NCBI RefSeq assembly: GCF_963966145.1
Contig: NC_091047.1
Coordinates: forward strand, 21,390,001-21,454,000
Length of the DNA: 64,000 nucleotides
DNA from: Tenebrio molitor
Taxonomy: Eukaryota > Arthropoda > Insecta > Coleoptera > Tenebrionidae
Direction of reading: 5' to 3'
Under the pieces are notes generated by a model. It saw nothing but the letters and a program-made list of their open reading frames with translations. It had not been told where the DNA came from and did not search any database. Shown in pieces: positions 53,293-64,000 of this stretch. The position numbers were made by a program, and so were the translations under genes. Position 1 is the stretch's first letter. Each line of letters begins with the position of its first letter.

Positions 53293-53431
53293 AAGAAAAT
53301 GTAGGTTAATTTAAAAAAAAAAAAGAAAAAAACAGAAAAAAGAATGATTTTGGAATTGTAAGTTTATTTAGAACTGTGAAAAGTATAGGAATCCTTTAAA
53401 GCCCGTAGGGTAAAATAAAGTAAAGTAGTAC

Positions 53432-53515
53432 TAGTGTAACGACAACTTCACACTCGTTACCACTAGAAGGCCAGGACATCTACTGACGTTTGGCCACACT
53501 AAATTCTGTGACAAA
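53432..53515 (+). repeat. Repeat X, copy 2, downstream piece
   Basis: Begins with the second copy of the 12-bp duplication, then AACTTCACACTCGTTACCAC and GTTTGGCCACAC. It matches 36795-36875 and confirms the LINE's 3' boundary. Confidence 0.85.
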
Positions 53516-54290
53516 CTAAGCTAGAATAATCAATAATCAACAATTAGGTTCCCTTTTTCAGAAACATATTTTATGTAAATACAGGATATCTATAAATGAT
53601 TGTCGGATCAAGCCAGCTTTGGAAAAAATATTATTGTGCCGCCTTTTTGAAACAGATACCATATTTTAATTAACTATTAACTGCCACTTCTGACATTAAT
53701 GGCGTTTTATTCGCGCTTTTCATTCCTTATATCGGGTGTGATGTGTATGATGTGTGATGGGATTTGTCATGGTCACATGTTTCAATTAAAATACAATATT
53801 CATCTCTTGTCTCTTTAATAAATCGATTCAGTAATGGTTTTTCTACGAAGGCTTAATAATGGTTTCTTGTGGCAAATCATGAAATAAAGTCATAATCAAT
53901 GATGTCCTCTATAAGCGCGACCTTGAATTAAAATTAGAAGCGTATTGGGAAGAAAGAAATTAAATTTAAGATTCTTTTGACGAAAGTAGATAAAGAGCAC
54001 ACACACTTCAGACGCAGTTCAACAATTCAGATCTGTGTGCAAATTTGACTCTCAAAGACAGTCTTCTTCCTGGAGAAACTAAATCATTACCTATCTAATG
54101 TATTTTTGTAAGATAAAATCAATGTTTTATTTCTGTTTTTGTTAATAATAATAAATAACAACAAGCAACAGCACTATCGATGGATACATAAATTTATATT
54201 TTTTTCTTCAAACGTCCGTAAATTATGACATTATACTGCCGCATTGATAATGCTAAAGTGTCACTTCATTGTCATGGCATCTAACGAGCT
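53516..54290. other. Spacer B, no gene seen
   Basis: AT-rich sequence with no ORF or repeat I can defend. Confidence 0.4.
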
Positions 54291-54295
54291 GACCA

Positions 54296-54385
54296 GCGTC
54301 CGTGAAGTTATTGTCTCCGCTGAGGAGCGTCCGTGAAGTTATTATCTCCGTTGAGGGCGTCCGTGAAGTTATTATCTCCGCTGCT
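54296..54385 (+). repeat. Three-copy tandem repeat, 30-bp unit
   Basis: GCGTCCGTGAAGTTATT occurs at about 54297, 54327 and 54358, each followed by GTCTCCGCTGAG or a close variant. Confidence 0.8.
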
Positions 54386-54488
54386 GAGCGGCTGTAAAGT
54401 AAACTAGCTAAATCATTTGAAATTCATACCTGGTTTCTTAACATGTTTTAAATAATTTGTTATGAAGGTTTGAAGAAAAAATAGTAGG

Positions 54489-54600
54489 TATATGTTATTC
54501 GGAGCAAAAATAGTTTTATGTGCTTTGGCTGGTTTGTCAATCTACCAGCCGCAGCACATAAAACTTTATTTTTGCTCCTCATAACATAATATACAACTAA
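54489..54600. mobile_element. Hairpin MITE
   Basis: GGAGCAAAAATAGTTTTATG and CATAAAACTTTATTTTTGCTCC are inverted ends around a short GCTGG...CCAGC centre. It is non-coding. Confidence 0.65.
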
Positions 54601-54639
54601 TTTATCACCCTACATTATCGATCTTCCCTTCAACAACTA

Positions 54640-55008
54640 CTCTCGTGTCAAAAATGGATTACTCCCTAGGATTTAGGGATATTCATTACCAGGTTGCCAT
54701 AAATTTGGTTAGGTTGGAGGCTATGTGGTTTCTGGTGACAAACAAAAGATATCCCAAAAATGTAAGACAGCAAATTAATTGTAACAGTTGCAAATGACTA
54801 ATTTCTCGCTAAGTGATAGATGATTTTTCGTTTCACAATCAATTTTGGTTACTGGCGGCATATTTATTTGAATTTAATCTCTCAATTCAAAGTAACCAAC
54901 CTTAGGCATTCAAAATAACTTTTGAAAATTCTAGTTACACACAACATGAAAAAGGTTATTTCCCTAAAAGTTCGAATTCTAGGGAGTAATCCATTTTTGA
55001 CACGAGAG
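54640..55008. mobile_element. MITE with TA target duplication (369 bp)
   Basis: The ends CTCTCGTGTCAAAAATGGAT and ATCCATTTTTGACACGAGAG are perfect reverse complements and continue through TACTCCCTAG. They are flanked by TA on both sides. Confidence 0.85.
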
Positions 55009-55605
55009 TAGGTACTAAATTAACATTTACTTTCCATGATTTCTATTTTCTGATTAGGTATTTAAGCATTTTAAAAATCAAATTCATGTCCTTCTACACG
55101 AACATTTCTTTCATTAGCCGTTTATTAAAAAGTGGATAAGTGATTAGTCAAAGGTCTTTCAGATAAATTGACTTCTTCTAGTCAGTATTGTTGGTTGCCT
55201 ATACGTACAATTTGTAATTTGCGAAATAATGATTAATTATTGGTAAATCTCTGTATGGAATTTACATCATTATTAGTAGCGACCTATTTATTACAGCTTA
55301 TTTTTTTCAGTGCTGCACATTTAAAGTTTGAAACAAAAATGTTTCTTAAATGTGACAACGTCGCTCCTCTCAAGTGTCTGCAACGTCGCATTTTGTGACA
55401 GCGTTGTCCAAAGAAAGAAGAACGACTTTCTTTTGGTTAAAGTTAAATTGCCATGTGTTCTTTTAGAAATAGTAGCGTGTGTAGCACCATATGGAAGTGT
55501 TCAACTCACTCTGAGTGTTTAAAACATAGTGCTTTACGAATACGAACATTATTATTATTATTTTAATTTCATTTTATTTCACTACTTCAATTACTCATAA
55601 ATACG
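55009..55605. other. Spacer B, no gene assigned
   Basis: A 64-codon ORF at 55328 has no recognisable features. The last part would be the promoter and 5' UTR of the putative exon at 55606. Confidence 0.35.
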
Positions 55606-55729
55606 ATGGCATCCAGAAGAACACGCATAAAAGGAATTGCAAACATCCCCCAACGCAGAAAAACATCAAATTCAACAGTCGACACGGAGGAAAAGGCACA
55701 ACTCTCCCCGGAATTGGGACAGAAGGAAG
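55606..55729 (+). CDS. Putative first exon, TFIIIB component Bdp1-like
   Basis: ATG followed by 41 codons beginning MASRRTRIKGIANIPQRRKT, then a strong splice donor (GAAG|GTGAGG). The basic R-R-x-R-I-K start followed by a Pro/Arg-rich stretch resembles the N-terminus of insect Bdp1 (TFIIIB B''), which helps recruit RNA polymerase III. The donor coincides with the inner boundary of right arm B, so the downstream intron would be palindrome sequence. No further exon is found in the window. It could be a real gene cut off by rearrangement, a retained 5' fragment, or chance similarity. Confidence 0.35.
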
Positions 55730-55730
55730 G

Positions 55731-55910
55731 TGAGGCCCTTCCATTGCACCGAGGTCGGGCTGACCCCTGCGATTATCCCTAATGCGGATAACTCGGGCGC
55801 ACAATTTTTGGTAGTCGGGACTGCGTGCGCGCTGTCCCGGTCTAATTTAATCTAAACTAAAATATTTATAGTTTCAGTACTTTTACTTTTAGTTTATACA
55901 GTTTCGGTTA
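55731..55910 (-). repeat. Repeat X, copy 3, truncated
   Basis: Reverse-complement X sequence that stops at GGGCCTCACC. Beyond this point copies 1 and 2 continue with CTGGGGG-type sequence, but here the putative Bdp1-like exon begins. Palindrome B therefore ends inside X. Confidence 0.8.
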
Positions 55911-56255
55911 TACATTTATTACATTTATTTCATACTGTCCGGTAGATGCTCAATTGCATCATCAATTTGAGTCCGGTAGATGAGTTATAAGTTATAACAG
56001 TATCAGAGCCGGAAAGTGTCCTTAGCAACCAACACCTACCGGACTGTTTTCATTTTATACATCAAATCTGACATGGAAAAGTGAAAAAGTCAAGAAATAT
56101 TCGATCTAAAAAAACAATAGCAACGGCCGTTGCCACAGGAAAAAAGGTGATGCTATTTTCACAATATAATGTGATTTTTTAATTTTTGAAATAAAATAAT
56201 GATGCACAAGAGACCTCCAGTATGAAATAAAATACGTTACGATATACATCCGGTA

Positions 56256-56370
56256 GTACCGAGCGATCATTTAAAAAATAAATCGAGTTTGCTTTGGAGC
56301 CTATGCTATAGCATGGGTTGCCATAGGTAACACGCCGACTCGATTTATTTTTTAATTGATCGCACCGTAC
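56256..56370. mobile_element. Hairpin MITE, arm B right
   Basis: Arm partner of 48186-48300. Confidence 0.7.
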
Positions 56371-56578
56371 TTGTAACAGGTACTCGTTTAGACATTCTTG
56401 ACTCGGCTCCTAACGTCGCCTCGTCCATAATGTCTAACTCGTTCGTACTGTAGCAGACACAATATTCGGACACCCAATAAACCCAAACCAAGCGCCCATA
56501 ATTAGACCCACAATAGAAAGGGTCGGTTGGTGGTAAATCAATGGGAGATTGCAAACACGCTTAAGAATTTCTTACGAT

Positions 56579-58439
56579 TTTGTATTTAATAGTTTATTCA
56601 CGCCAAGAAAGCAATTACAAGAAAACACACATGGAGCATTAGCAAGAACAAAAAGTGGGAACAAGATGCATCACTTGCATAGAAGTCTCCTACAGTCACT
56701 CTTGAACTTATTTGTCGAGACTCCACAGAAGTCTAACTCGTTACAGTAAAGGTTGGCCAGGCGAAGGGCACTATTCAAGGGTGAATTGTAGGAGTAATTG
56801 TGTTTATGGCAGTAAACATGAAACAAATTCGGGTGTCTGAGGTTACATAAAGGAACATTAAAGCCGATACGAAGCAGAGCATCAGAAGAATCAACATTAT
56901 AGTTAATTATTTTATGTAGAAAACACAGCTTGTGACAATCCCTTCTGGTTTTAAGTGAGGGCAAAGACATGTAAGCGGCTACAGAGTGCAAATCATCAAA
57001 ATTGATATTTTGAGTTCTCAGCTTATATTTCAAATACTTCAAGAAATTGTTCTGTACCGACTCGATACGTGAAATATGAGTACCGTAAAAAGGTGACCAG
57101 ATAACACAATTGTATTCTAATATTGAGCGGACCAAGGAATTATATAATATTATAATCGCTCTGGTGTTCTTAAAATCCACTGTCCATCTTTTTAAACATC
57201 CCAGCATTTTTCTTCCCCTAGAAATCAAGAAGTCGTAATGTTCATGAAACGATAAATTGGAATCGAAAAAAAGACCCAGGTCTTTGATGGCATTGATAAT
57301 TTCCAGCTGCTCCCCTTCCAATGAATAATAAGGAACGGAGGGCACAGTTTTCCTGCTGAAACACATTGCCTTGCATTTGCAAACATTGAGTTTCATACCA
57401 TTGCGTGCGCACCAGTTTTCAATTCTTCTGACATCCTGCTGAAGATCAAATACATCCAGCTGCGTTTTGATGATTTTATAGATTTTTAGATCGTCCGCGT
57501 ACAGCAGCGATGCCGAGGTCAGACTATCAGTGATGTCATTGATGAAGATTATGAATAATAATGGCCCGATAATAGAGCCCTGCGGTACTCCAGACGTGCT
57601 ACAGTATGCAGACGACCTCACACCCTTAAGGACAACATGCTGAGTTCGATTGGAAATGTAGGTAGATGTCCAAGATAGGAACGGATCGCGTACTCCGTAC
57701 GTATATAATTTATTCAAAAGGATCTTGTGATTAACAGTGTCAAATGCTTTGCAAAAATCAGTATAAATGCAATGCACATCAAAACCGCCCTCAAATGCTT
57801 CAAAGACATTATTAACAAAGGCAAAATGATTGGTTACCGTAGATCTATTAGCGAAAAACCCATGCTGTGATGGACTGATAACAGTTTTGAAGGAAGCGGA
57901 CAAGTGTTTGGCAACTAGCTTTTCAAAGATCTTGGCGGGAACTGATAGAATACTGATGGGTCGGTAATTCTCGAAGTTTTGTTTAGAGCCAGATTTAAAC
58001 ACTGGAGTGACAAGAGCTGATTTCCAGCAGTTCGGAAAAACACCTGAGTTGAGTGAATACTTAAAAATACGCCACAAAGGATCAGTAAGCGATGTACAGC
58101 AATTTCTGTAAAAAATTGGAGGCAGCCCATCTGGCCCAGCACCTTTATTTCAGTCGAGATGAGTTAGTTCATAAAAGACACTATCTGAAGTAAAGTCAAA
58201 GTTTTTGAAATCAACGCTCAAACCGACAGGATTGTCACAAGCAGAAGCAGGTTGTGTGGTGACGATATCATCATAAACAGAAGAAAAATGTTCCGCAAAG
58301 GTATTAACAATATTCTCATTACCACATACAGGGTTATTGTGATAGATCATGAGATTCGGTATTTCGTTACATTTGGTATGTTCGTTTATATATTTCCAAA
58401 ATTTTTTCGGATCAGATGTAATAAAATTTTCAGTGCGAT
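56579..58439 (-). mobile_element. 5'-truncated Jockey-like LINE, only in right arm B
   Basis: Inserted at TTACGAT|GGACCG, which is intact in the left arm (about 47973). CGAT is repeated at both edges, a possible 4-bp target duplication. The 3' end on the minus strand is GAATAAACTATTAAATACAA, with an AATAAA signal and no long poly-A. The 5' end is truncated within ORF2, lacking the endonuclease. Confidence 0.88.
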
Positions 58440-58518
58440 GGACCGTATTATGAAATTCCAGGGGCAGTACAGTGTCTTTAAAAAAACGTTTTCCTACTAC
58501 GTATCTAGAAAGTTTCAT
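56671..58518 (-). pseudogene. Jockey-like reverse transcriptase, truncated, one nonsense codon
   Basis: The RT domain has NYRPISILSVPAKIFEKLV, TDFCKAFDTVNH, GVPQGSIIGPLLF and the catalytic YADDLKIY. The thumb and C-terminal region follow, with WSPFYGTHISRIESVQNNFL. The frame is open from 58518 to 56671 except for one TGA at 58150-58152, just before the GAGPDGLPP motif, so it was inactivated by a point change. The first 27 codons (MKLSRYVVGKRFFKDTVLPL onwards) are not LINE sequence: they are the flanking arm, read in frame into the truncated element. The endonuclease is absent. Confidence 0.85.
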
Positions 58519-58767
58519 CTACTGCCCTAGCAACACACTTGTAATCGAAAGTGAATCCTATCTTGCGTGTGGTTGCTAGCTAAGTAGCAACGAAAGTAAA
58601 ATACTTACGCGACTAGGAGATTCCTTACGGGACGAGGAGAATTTATTTTATTTTGTGACAATTTCGATTGAGGTACCCAAATCATTAAATGGAAAACAGC
58701 AACACATTTTATAATAATATGTAGTTTAATTAGTCCAATTGAATACAACAAAGGAAAATTAATCTAC

Positions 58768-58890
58768 TTATTCACATTTATTGTGATTTATGAATTGTTG
58801 GAAAGTTAGGTTATATCGCTCATCCGACTTGACAGGCGACAATGAGCCTAACGTAATTCCAGCGGCTCTTTCAATTCCGTCACATTCCAT
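58768..58890 (-). pseudogene. Tyrosine recombinase N-terminal fragment, arm B right
   Basis: Arm partner of 47527-47649, with the same 40-codon frame. Confidence 0.35.
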
Positions 58891-59260
58891 ATTTTGCGGG
58901 AAGACTTGTTGCATAAATATCAATAACCGCAAAACTATCAAACTAACATTATTACGGATTACACGCACTTACACAATTCACGCCGTTTGAAGACGAAAAA
59001 TAAAATGTTTGTAAAAGCTGTTGCTATGGTTTTTACTTCCAAGATTCAAGGATGGTCGCGATACGGCACGATTTTTGCTATTTTTTTTTTAACATTATAA
59101 AATGTTGGTGCTTCGTAGTAGGAAAAATTTAATACAATACACGATGCGTAAGTTTCTTCTTTCACCGCGGAGGTTTCACGGCCCTCGGCTGTCGCCTCGG
59201 GTCTTGAACTACCTCCTTGGCAAAAAAAGTTCACTTACGCATCTGGTAATGTAAATAACT

Positions 59261-60322
59261 ATATACCATTCACGATGTTTTGGCATAAGGGGAGGCTATG
59301 ATTTCATTTTTTAACGTTGGATACATGTTTGATTTCTGTCATCTCTGCTGTCATCGAAGTGCCTGACATGCGGACCTATCAAAATGAACGTAACATGTTG
59401 CCGAATTTACCGTAATCATAATTAAGCGACTTTAAAACGTATTGATGGTGTTTATATTAGACTGCAGAACATATTTTCAGTAAGTTACAATGAAGTCAAG
59501 TTTTCTTTTTGTGTATAAATTGAATCGTAGGTCAGTACAAAATAAATATGTAGCACGGATAGTGAAAGAAGAAACAACGACCCAATTCAAATGGCACAGG
59601 GGTTTTGTAAGACCTATTATAACTTTGCGATAGAGTTGTGAATTTATGGCTTGAGTCTATTTTGAAATGTACTCAACAACATTTTTGTAGATATTGTGAA
59701 GAACTTATTTCGGAAGATTAATGTGAAATCTTTTATTTGAAACTTTCTTCCTTTAATAATTTCATTGGGAGAATGTGACTCGGAATTTCATTGGGATTTT
59801 GATGCAGGTAATGATGATTCAGAATTTTCTAACGAAATTATGGAAGTTGAATAGTTTTGTTCTTTTTTGTCATAGACGATGGTTGTGTAAATATTTTGCA
59901 GAAAGATTCGAATAAAGTAAGGCTTAATAAGTAGGTAGGTACAAGATTTTATACAATCTAGTTCTAGGAATGTTTTGGTTAAAATGAAAAATTCATTGAG
60001 AACTGGGTGGTTAAGACACTGTATAGGTGGGTTATCTAAGTGGTGCATAAATTAACAGGAGCCACTTCGTCTTCCGGTCCCGGTCCCTACTATTCTGTAG
60101 TCTGTTCAAGTCAGTTTCCTGTTTTGTTAAATTGGATTAAAAATATGTGAGCATTGTTCTATTGCAAACTAGTAAAACTGACAACAATGCACTAGACAAT
60201 GACGCAGTTTATAACCTCAAACTTAGAAAAACATAACCTAATTCAACAGACAGCTTTACTGCCAACTTAAATTCACTTTTTCCATGGCCTCCCCTTATGC
60301 CAAAACATCGTGAATGGCATAT
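59261..60322. mobile_element. Non-autonomous DNA transposon, arm B right
   Basis: Arm partner of 46095-47156 with the same termini. A substitution near 60270 removes the start codon of a small ORF that is open in the left arm, which argues against that ORF being a gene. Confidence 0.7.
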
Positions 60323-60759
60323 ATTTACGACTGATGAAATTGCAAAAAAATATGGTCACACAATTTTACGCCTTCCTCCGTATCATTGCATCTTCAATGA
60401 TATTTAATTTTCCAAAATTTGGGTATGAAACATTACAATTTTTAAGAAAAGGTATCGACCAAATAACCCCACAAAATTGAAAAAATTACTGTGGGCCATC
60501 TGCGTTGTGTTGAATAGAAACTACATCCGCTGGGTTTTCCCTAATTAGGATTTTTTCAAGTACGGTCCGTGCCGCAAACTTTCAATCGAACCCTCACAGT
60601 TTGGTGATTTATGGCTGTGGTTACTGCTTACTGTTAACATAATTGTGGGTACTTTGCTTAGGTTTATTGGGTATTCGAATATTGTGTCTGCTACAGTACT
60701 GTTACAAGTAACCTACCGGACTTATAACGTAAATTACTATTTCTGTATCTCTGTGTAAT

Positions 60760-60973
60760 GTTGACTCAAGTTGCAAAAAACCACTTGTCATTTGCAACAG
60801 CATTTTTTTATTTTTTCATATTTTTGAACTAGATAAGGACAGAAAGGGACCAGAAAATCATAGTTTGGGTTGAATATTTTCCATATAAGTACAGTTTTAA
60901 AGTAATTTTAAACGACAAATGCCATAAAATTGCTGTTGCAAATCCAGATTGGTTTTTTGCAACTTCAGTCAAC
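60760..60973. mobile_element. MITE with GTTGACTGAAGTTGC ends, arm B right
   Basis: Arm partner of 45444-45657. Confidence 0.7.
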
Positions 60974-61330
60974 TTTATGTAATTTTATTTCCACCTTCTA
61001 CGTAAATGAAATGACAGCTTGTAAGCTGTCATTTACTGTCATTAGACTGTAGTCTAATATAATTCAAACAAATTTTGTTATTTATATCATAGTTTTCTGC
61101 GATTATGTATGGATTATGGAACCGGCTCCAATGCTCCATCCTGCAACCTGCTAGCTAAAATGAAAATGGTTTACGCTAGAACCTTGAAATTTTAATACAT
61201 AGTTATTATTTTGTACAACCAGTTATGAAAGTCATGTCATACATTTTTTCATGAATTTGCAGATTGATTAACGAGGGCGTAGCCCCTAGCCCGAGTTAAT
61301 CAAGCAAATAAGTGAAAAAAAGATACTTTC

Positions 61331-61462
61331 AAGGCGGCCTTACACCAAGGCAACAATTGGCAACATGTTGCCTGTAACATTTTTTAGTAATGTTGCCGGT
61401 CATTACTAAAAAATGTTGCCGGCAACATGTTGCCAATTGTTGCCTTGGTGTAAGACCCCCTT
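61331..61462. mobile_element. Near-perfect 132-bp palindrome, arm B right
   Basis: Arm partner of 44955-45086. Single-base differences from the left copy are visible (for example in the GGCGGTC/GGGGGTC end). Confidence 0.8.
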
Positions 61463-61916
61463 CAGAACGTGCTGTACACGCTATTTTTTTTGCATATCAA
61501 TGTAAGTTGAGAAATTTGGTCTAAAAGGATTTATAAAAAATTACAAAAAAAAAAATAGGTATGCTTTGACAATCATCTCCAAGGAGATGGAATAAAATGA
61601 TGCAAAAAAGTACTTCTTTTACTACGTTTTTCGTGTAAAAAAGTGCTACTTTCACTACGATTTTGCGTATAAAAAAATGCCACCTTCATTACGACATGCA
61701 AAAAATGCACTTAAGACTCATTAAAAGTTACGTATCAAATTAAAAACAAAACAAAAATATCCATAAGTTTTCAAAATACTAAAAGACAACTTGATTTTTT
61801 TTTAATGGGAACACGGGTTAAATGGGGCATCATTAAAAAGCTTATTTTTTTTAGAATTAAATGATATACATAATAGGTTTAGTGATCTGTTCGACTGTAA
61901 TTAGTAATTACACAAG

Positions 61917-62110
61917 AGGTTTCATTTAGTCGGATAAATATTTTTTGCAACGAAAACGTATTGCTTAGCAATTAGACGAGAAAAATTGGCAAGATAAAAG
62001 CACGACGGCCGTAGGCCGGAGTTGATTTTATCGTGCCAATTTTTCGAGTCTAATTGTCAAGCAATTAGTTTGAGTTGCAAATAAATATTTTTCCTGACTA
62101 AATGAAACCT
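61917..62110. mobile_element. Long hairpin MITE, arm B right
   Basis: Arm partner of 44307-44500. Confidence 0.8.
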
Positions 62111-62916
62111 CGAGTGTAATTCGGCGAGACAATTTAATGAATGAACAATAGAAATTTAATTTTTTTATTTGGTATTAAAGGTATTAGATGCCCAGCAACT
62201 AAATGTATAAGTTATCTGAGTGTTTTTGCCGGATAAAAGTTAGGGCAAACTTTTATCCGCTGTCAAAGTGACAAAATCACAGCGCGTTATGAGATTTTTT
62301 ATACATGAATTAAATTGTCGACAGAAATTAAAACTTAATTAAAATAAAATGAAAACACGTAAATAAAGCATCATTTAAAATCCTGTAACGGGTTAAAGCG
62401 CCCCATTTTTATCAAAAAATTCCAAAGTCGTGATTTTTGTGTTGAGGGTTCCTTTGCGCTACATGCTGAAAAACAGTTTTGACTCTGCCTCAGAAACAAT
62501 TGTTTAAAATAGTCCTCTCCGGTAATTCGATGGATACTTGATATAATTACATCATCAACCTCTTTCATTTCCGCATTTTTCTCTTAAAGTTCCTCATCTT
62601 CATCGCCCTGTGGTGAAGGGCTGAAGAATATCGCCACCCTTTGTGATTAAGGGGAAGTAGGAGTCTTCCAAAAGTCAGAATAAATTTTCACAGTCACCTA
62701 CGGAAACAGCTTTACTAGCAGGGTAGTTTAGCCACCTTGTTCCTTTCAACTTTACCCTGGTGGCCCACACTCGGGCACCGTGAGCCTCAATTTGAGTGCT
62801 TTCGTTCCTTCGTGCCGCGAACTAGTCCGTGGGCGAAACTAGTTCAATTTCAATGCCCATTGTCCTCTCCGTGTGACTCAGCGAGCAAAGGTTTGCTGAT
62901 TTCTCAATTTTCCATC

Positions 62917-63777
62917 AATTTCATTTAACTAAACCTTACTTCTTTGTTTATTTTGGTCTGTCAACTGTCTTCTCTCATTAAAATCCAACACCCCACTTTT
63001 CCTGCGACTGCAGCATACGGCAGTACACCATTGGCCCACTCAATTTCACGTGGAGTTAACAAAAACACCGAGTTAATAAAAGGGAGAGATACGAGATTTT
63101 AGCTCTCTCCCCGTTTTGCGTGTGCACCAAGTTTGTTTACGTGGTGAACGTTACCGTCAGATTACCGTTAAGTGCCGCAAAAGGGAAAAGCAGCTACAAT
63201 CCCGTAGTCGCAGTCGAGAACACCCACGACTAGACATCTCGCTGAACAATTTCCCGAGAAAGGCCAGAGTAAAAACTCAGGCTTTTTTTTCTTATCTCGT
63301 CACTCTCGCTTTTTATCTTCGTTCTATCGCCAAATAACGTCTTCGTACCCCGGACTCTCCAAAGGCAAATCCGTGATCCTACAGGAGCTACCGTCGGATC
63401 CTTGAGGCGAGCTACTTACAACGCTCCGCGCAGGCGCAATCATCACCGCCAAAGCCCACCCTCACCGGAGTCCCGGAGTCCCGCTTCCGGCAGCGGCCAG
63501 CACCGCAGCAACTACGGTCAGAGCTTTTTATTCTTAGCGGAAATTTGCCACCAGAAACGGACGATTTGTTCCGTTAATCTGCGCAATCCAAGCTACCTAG
63601 TTGACGCGCAAGTTCGCTAAATTTTTATAAAACAAACTTGTAATAAACTTTGTGAAGGGCCTAGCTACTTGACGCTTGATTGTTCGCTCGTATCACTCAA
63701 AAATTTTTGAAGTAAATTAACGCCCTGTACGACACGTGGCCACGCGCTCTAATATAGGACAAATTCCCGGGTCAGAA
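62917..63777. other. GC-rich block of unknown nature, arm B right
   Basis: Arm partner of 42640-43500. In this orientation AATAAACTTTGTGAAGG (about 63641) could be a polyadenylation region. No domain is seen in its short ORFs, which differ by single residues between arms. Confidence 0.3.
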
Positions 63778-64000
63778 ACCGAATCGAAATTTATTTTTAC
63801 TTTTAAATGGTAGCGGCTTACTAGAATTAATCATATTTTATTTTTACAATTTCATTTATCAAACCAAATACTCTTTTTATGTTCATTTTTTAATTTTTCA
63901 TCAATATACGTTTATTCCAACAATCTTGTATCGTTGAATTGCCGGAATTTTTCTTCTGAGGTTTTCGGATTTGGACACAGAGTTAAATTTTTAAACTTTT

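Larger units (their letters stand above)
48923..53431 (+). mobile_element. APE-type LINE (non-LTR retrotransposon), near full length
   Basis: A 4.5-kb element between 12-bp target duplications TAGTGTAACGAC. It has a 228-bp 5' UTR, ORF1, ORF2 (endonuclease and reverse transcriptase), a short 3' UTR, and a TAAA-type tail (GTAAAATAAAGTAAAG) instead of a long poly-A. The plus strand is strongly purine-rich over its whole length. Both ORFs are free of stops, so the copy may be young. The clade is not certain. Confidence 0.9.
55731..64000. repeat. Giant palindrome B, right arm
   Basis: The inverted partner of 42417-48829, running off the window end. It contains a 1861-bp Jockey-like LINE insertion (56579-58439) absent from the left arm. 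The inner junction lies within repeat X. Confidence 0.93.

Overview
The window is AT-rich nuclear DNA from an insect, most likely a beetle. The evidence is a complete seven-exon insect odorant receptor gene with very short introns, two kinds of non-LTR retrotransposon, a BEL/Pao LTR retrotransposon, THAP-type zinc finger exons and dozens of short hairpin (MITE-like) elements. There is no bacterial gene organisation. Species and chromosome cannot be read from the sequence. Layout: two very large, nearly identical inverted repeats dominate. Palindrome A has a left arm at 1-8532 (running off the left edge) and a right arm at 22981-31720 or beyond, around a 14.4 kb spacer. Palindrome B has a left arm at 42417-48829 and a right arm at 55731-64000 (running off the right edge), around a 6.9 kb spacer. 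A 10.7 kb unpaired segment (31721-42416) separates them. Arms A each carry a THAP relic, several MITEs, a BEL/Pao element that was already broken before it was duplicated, and a degenerate tandem-repeat block fused to the truncated 5' end of that element. Spacer A holds an intact two-exon gene for an AAA-ATPase-like/PD-(D/E)XK protein (8844-11069), followed by a compact intronless virus-like cluster (11705-17241). That cluster encodes a family B DNA polymerase split by a frameshift, repeated SAP-like/zinc modules, a small tail-anchored protein and several unknown proteins. A BRO-N relic, other degraded viral-looking ORFs and tyrosine recombinase relics lie next to it. The unpaired segment holds an intact Tc1/mariner-superfamily transposon (32897-36743) whose four-exon transposase can be read completely, and the intact odorant receptor (39849-41361). 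Spacer B holds a near-complete APE-type LINE (48923-53431) inserted with a 12-bp target duplication into an older repeat, here called X. The same repeat X elsewhere in the window is the target of the Tc1/mariner element, so each copy serves as the empty-site control for the other. A Jockey-like LINE fragment is present only in right arm B, so it arrived after that inverted duplication. Functionally the window is a transposon-rich host region with two credible host-type genes (the odorant receptor and the AAA-ATPase-like gene, the latter possibly acquired), a possible first exon of a TFIIIB Bdp1-like gene, and an endogenous DNA-virus or Polinton-like relic. The most unusual features are the paired giant palindromes, the polymerase cluster with triplicated SAP/zinc units, and a small three-way-junction hairpin module found twice, once inside a coding frame.
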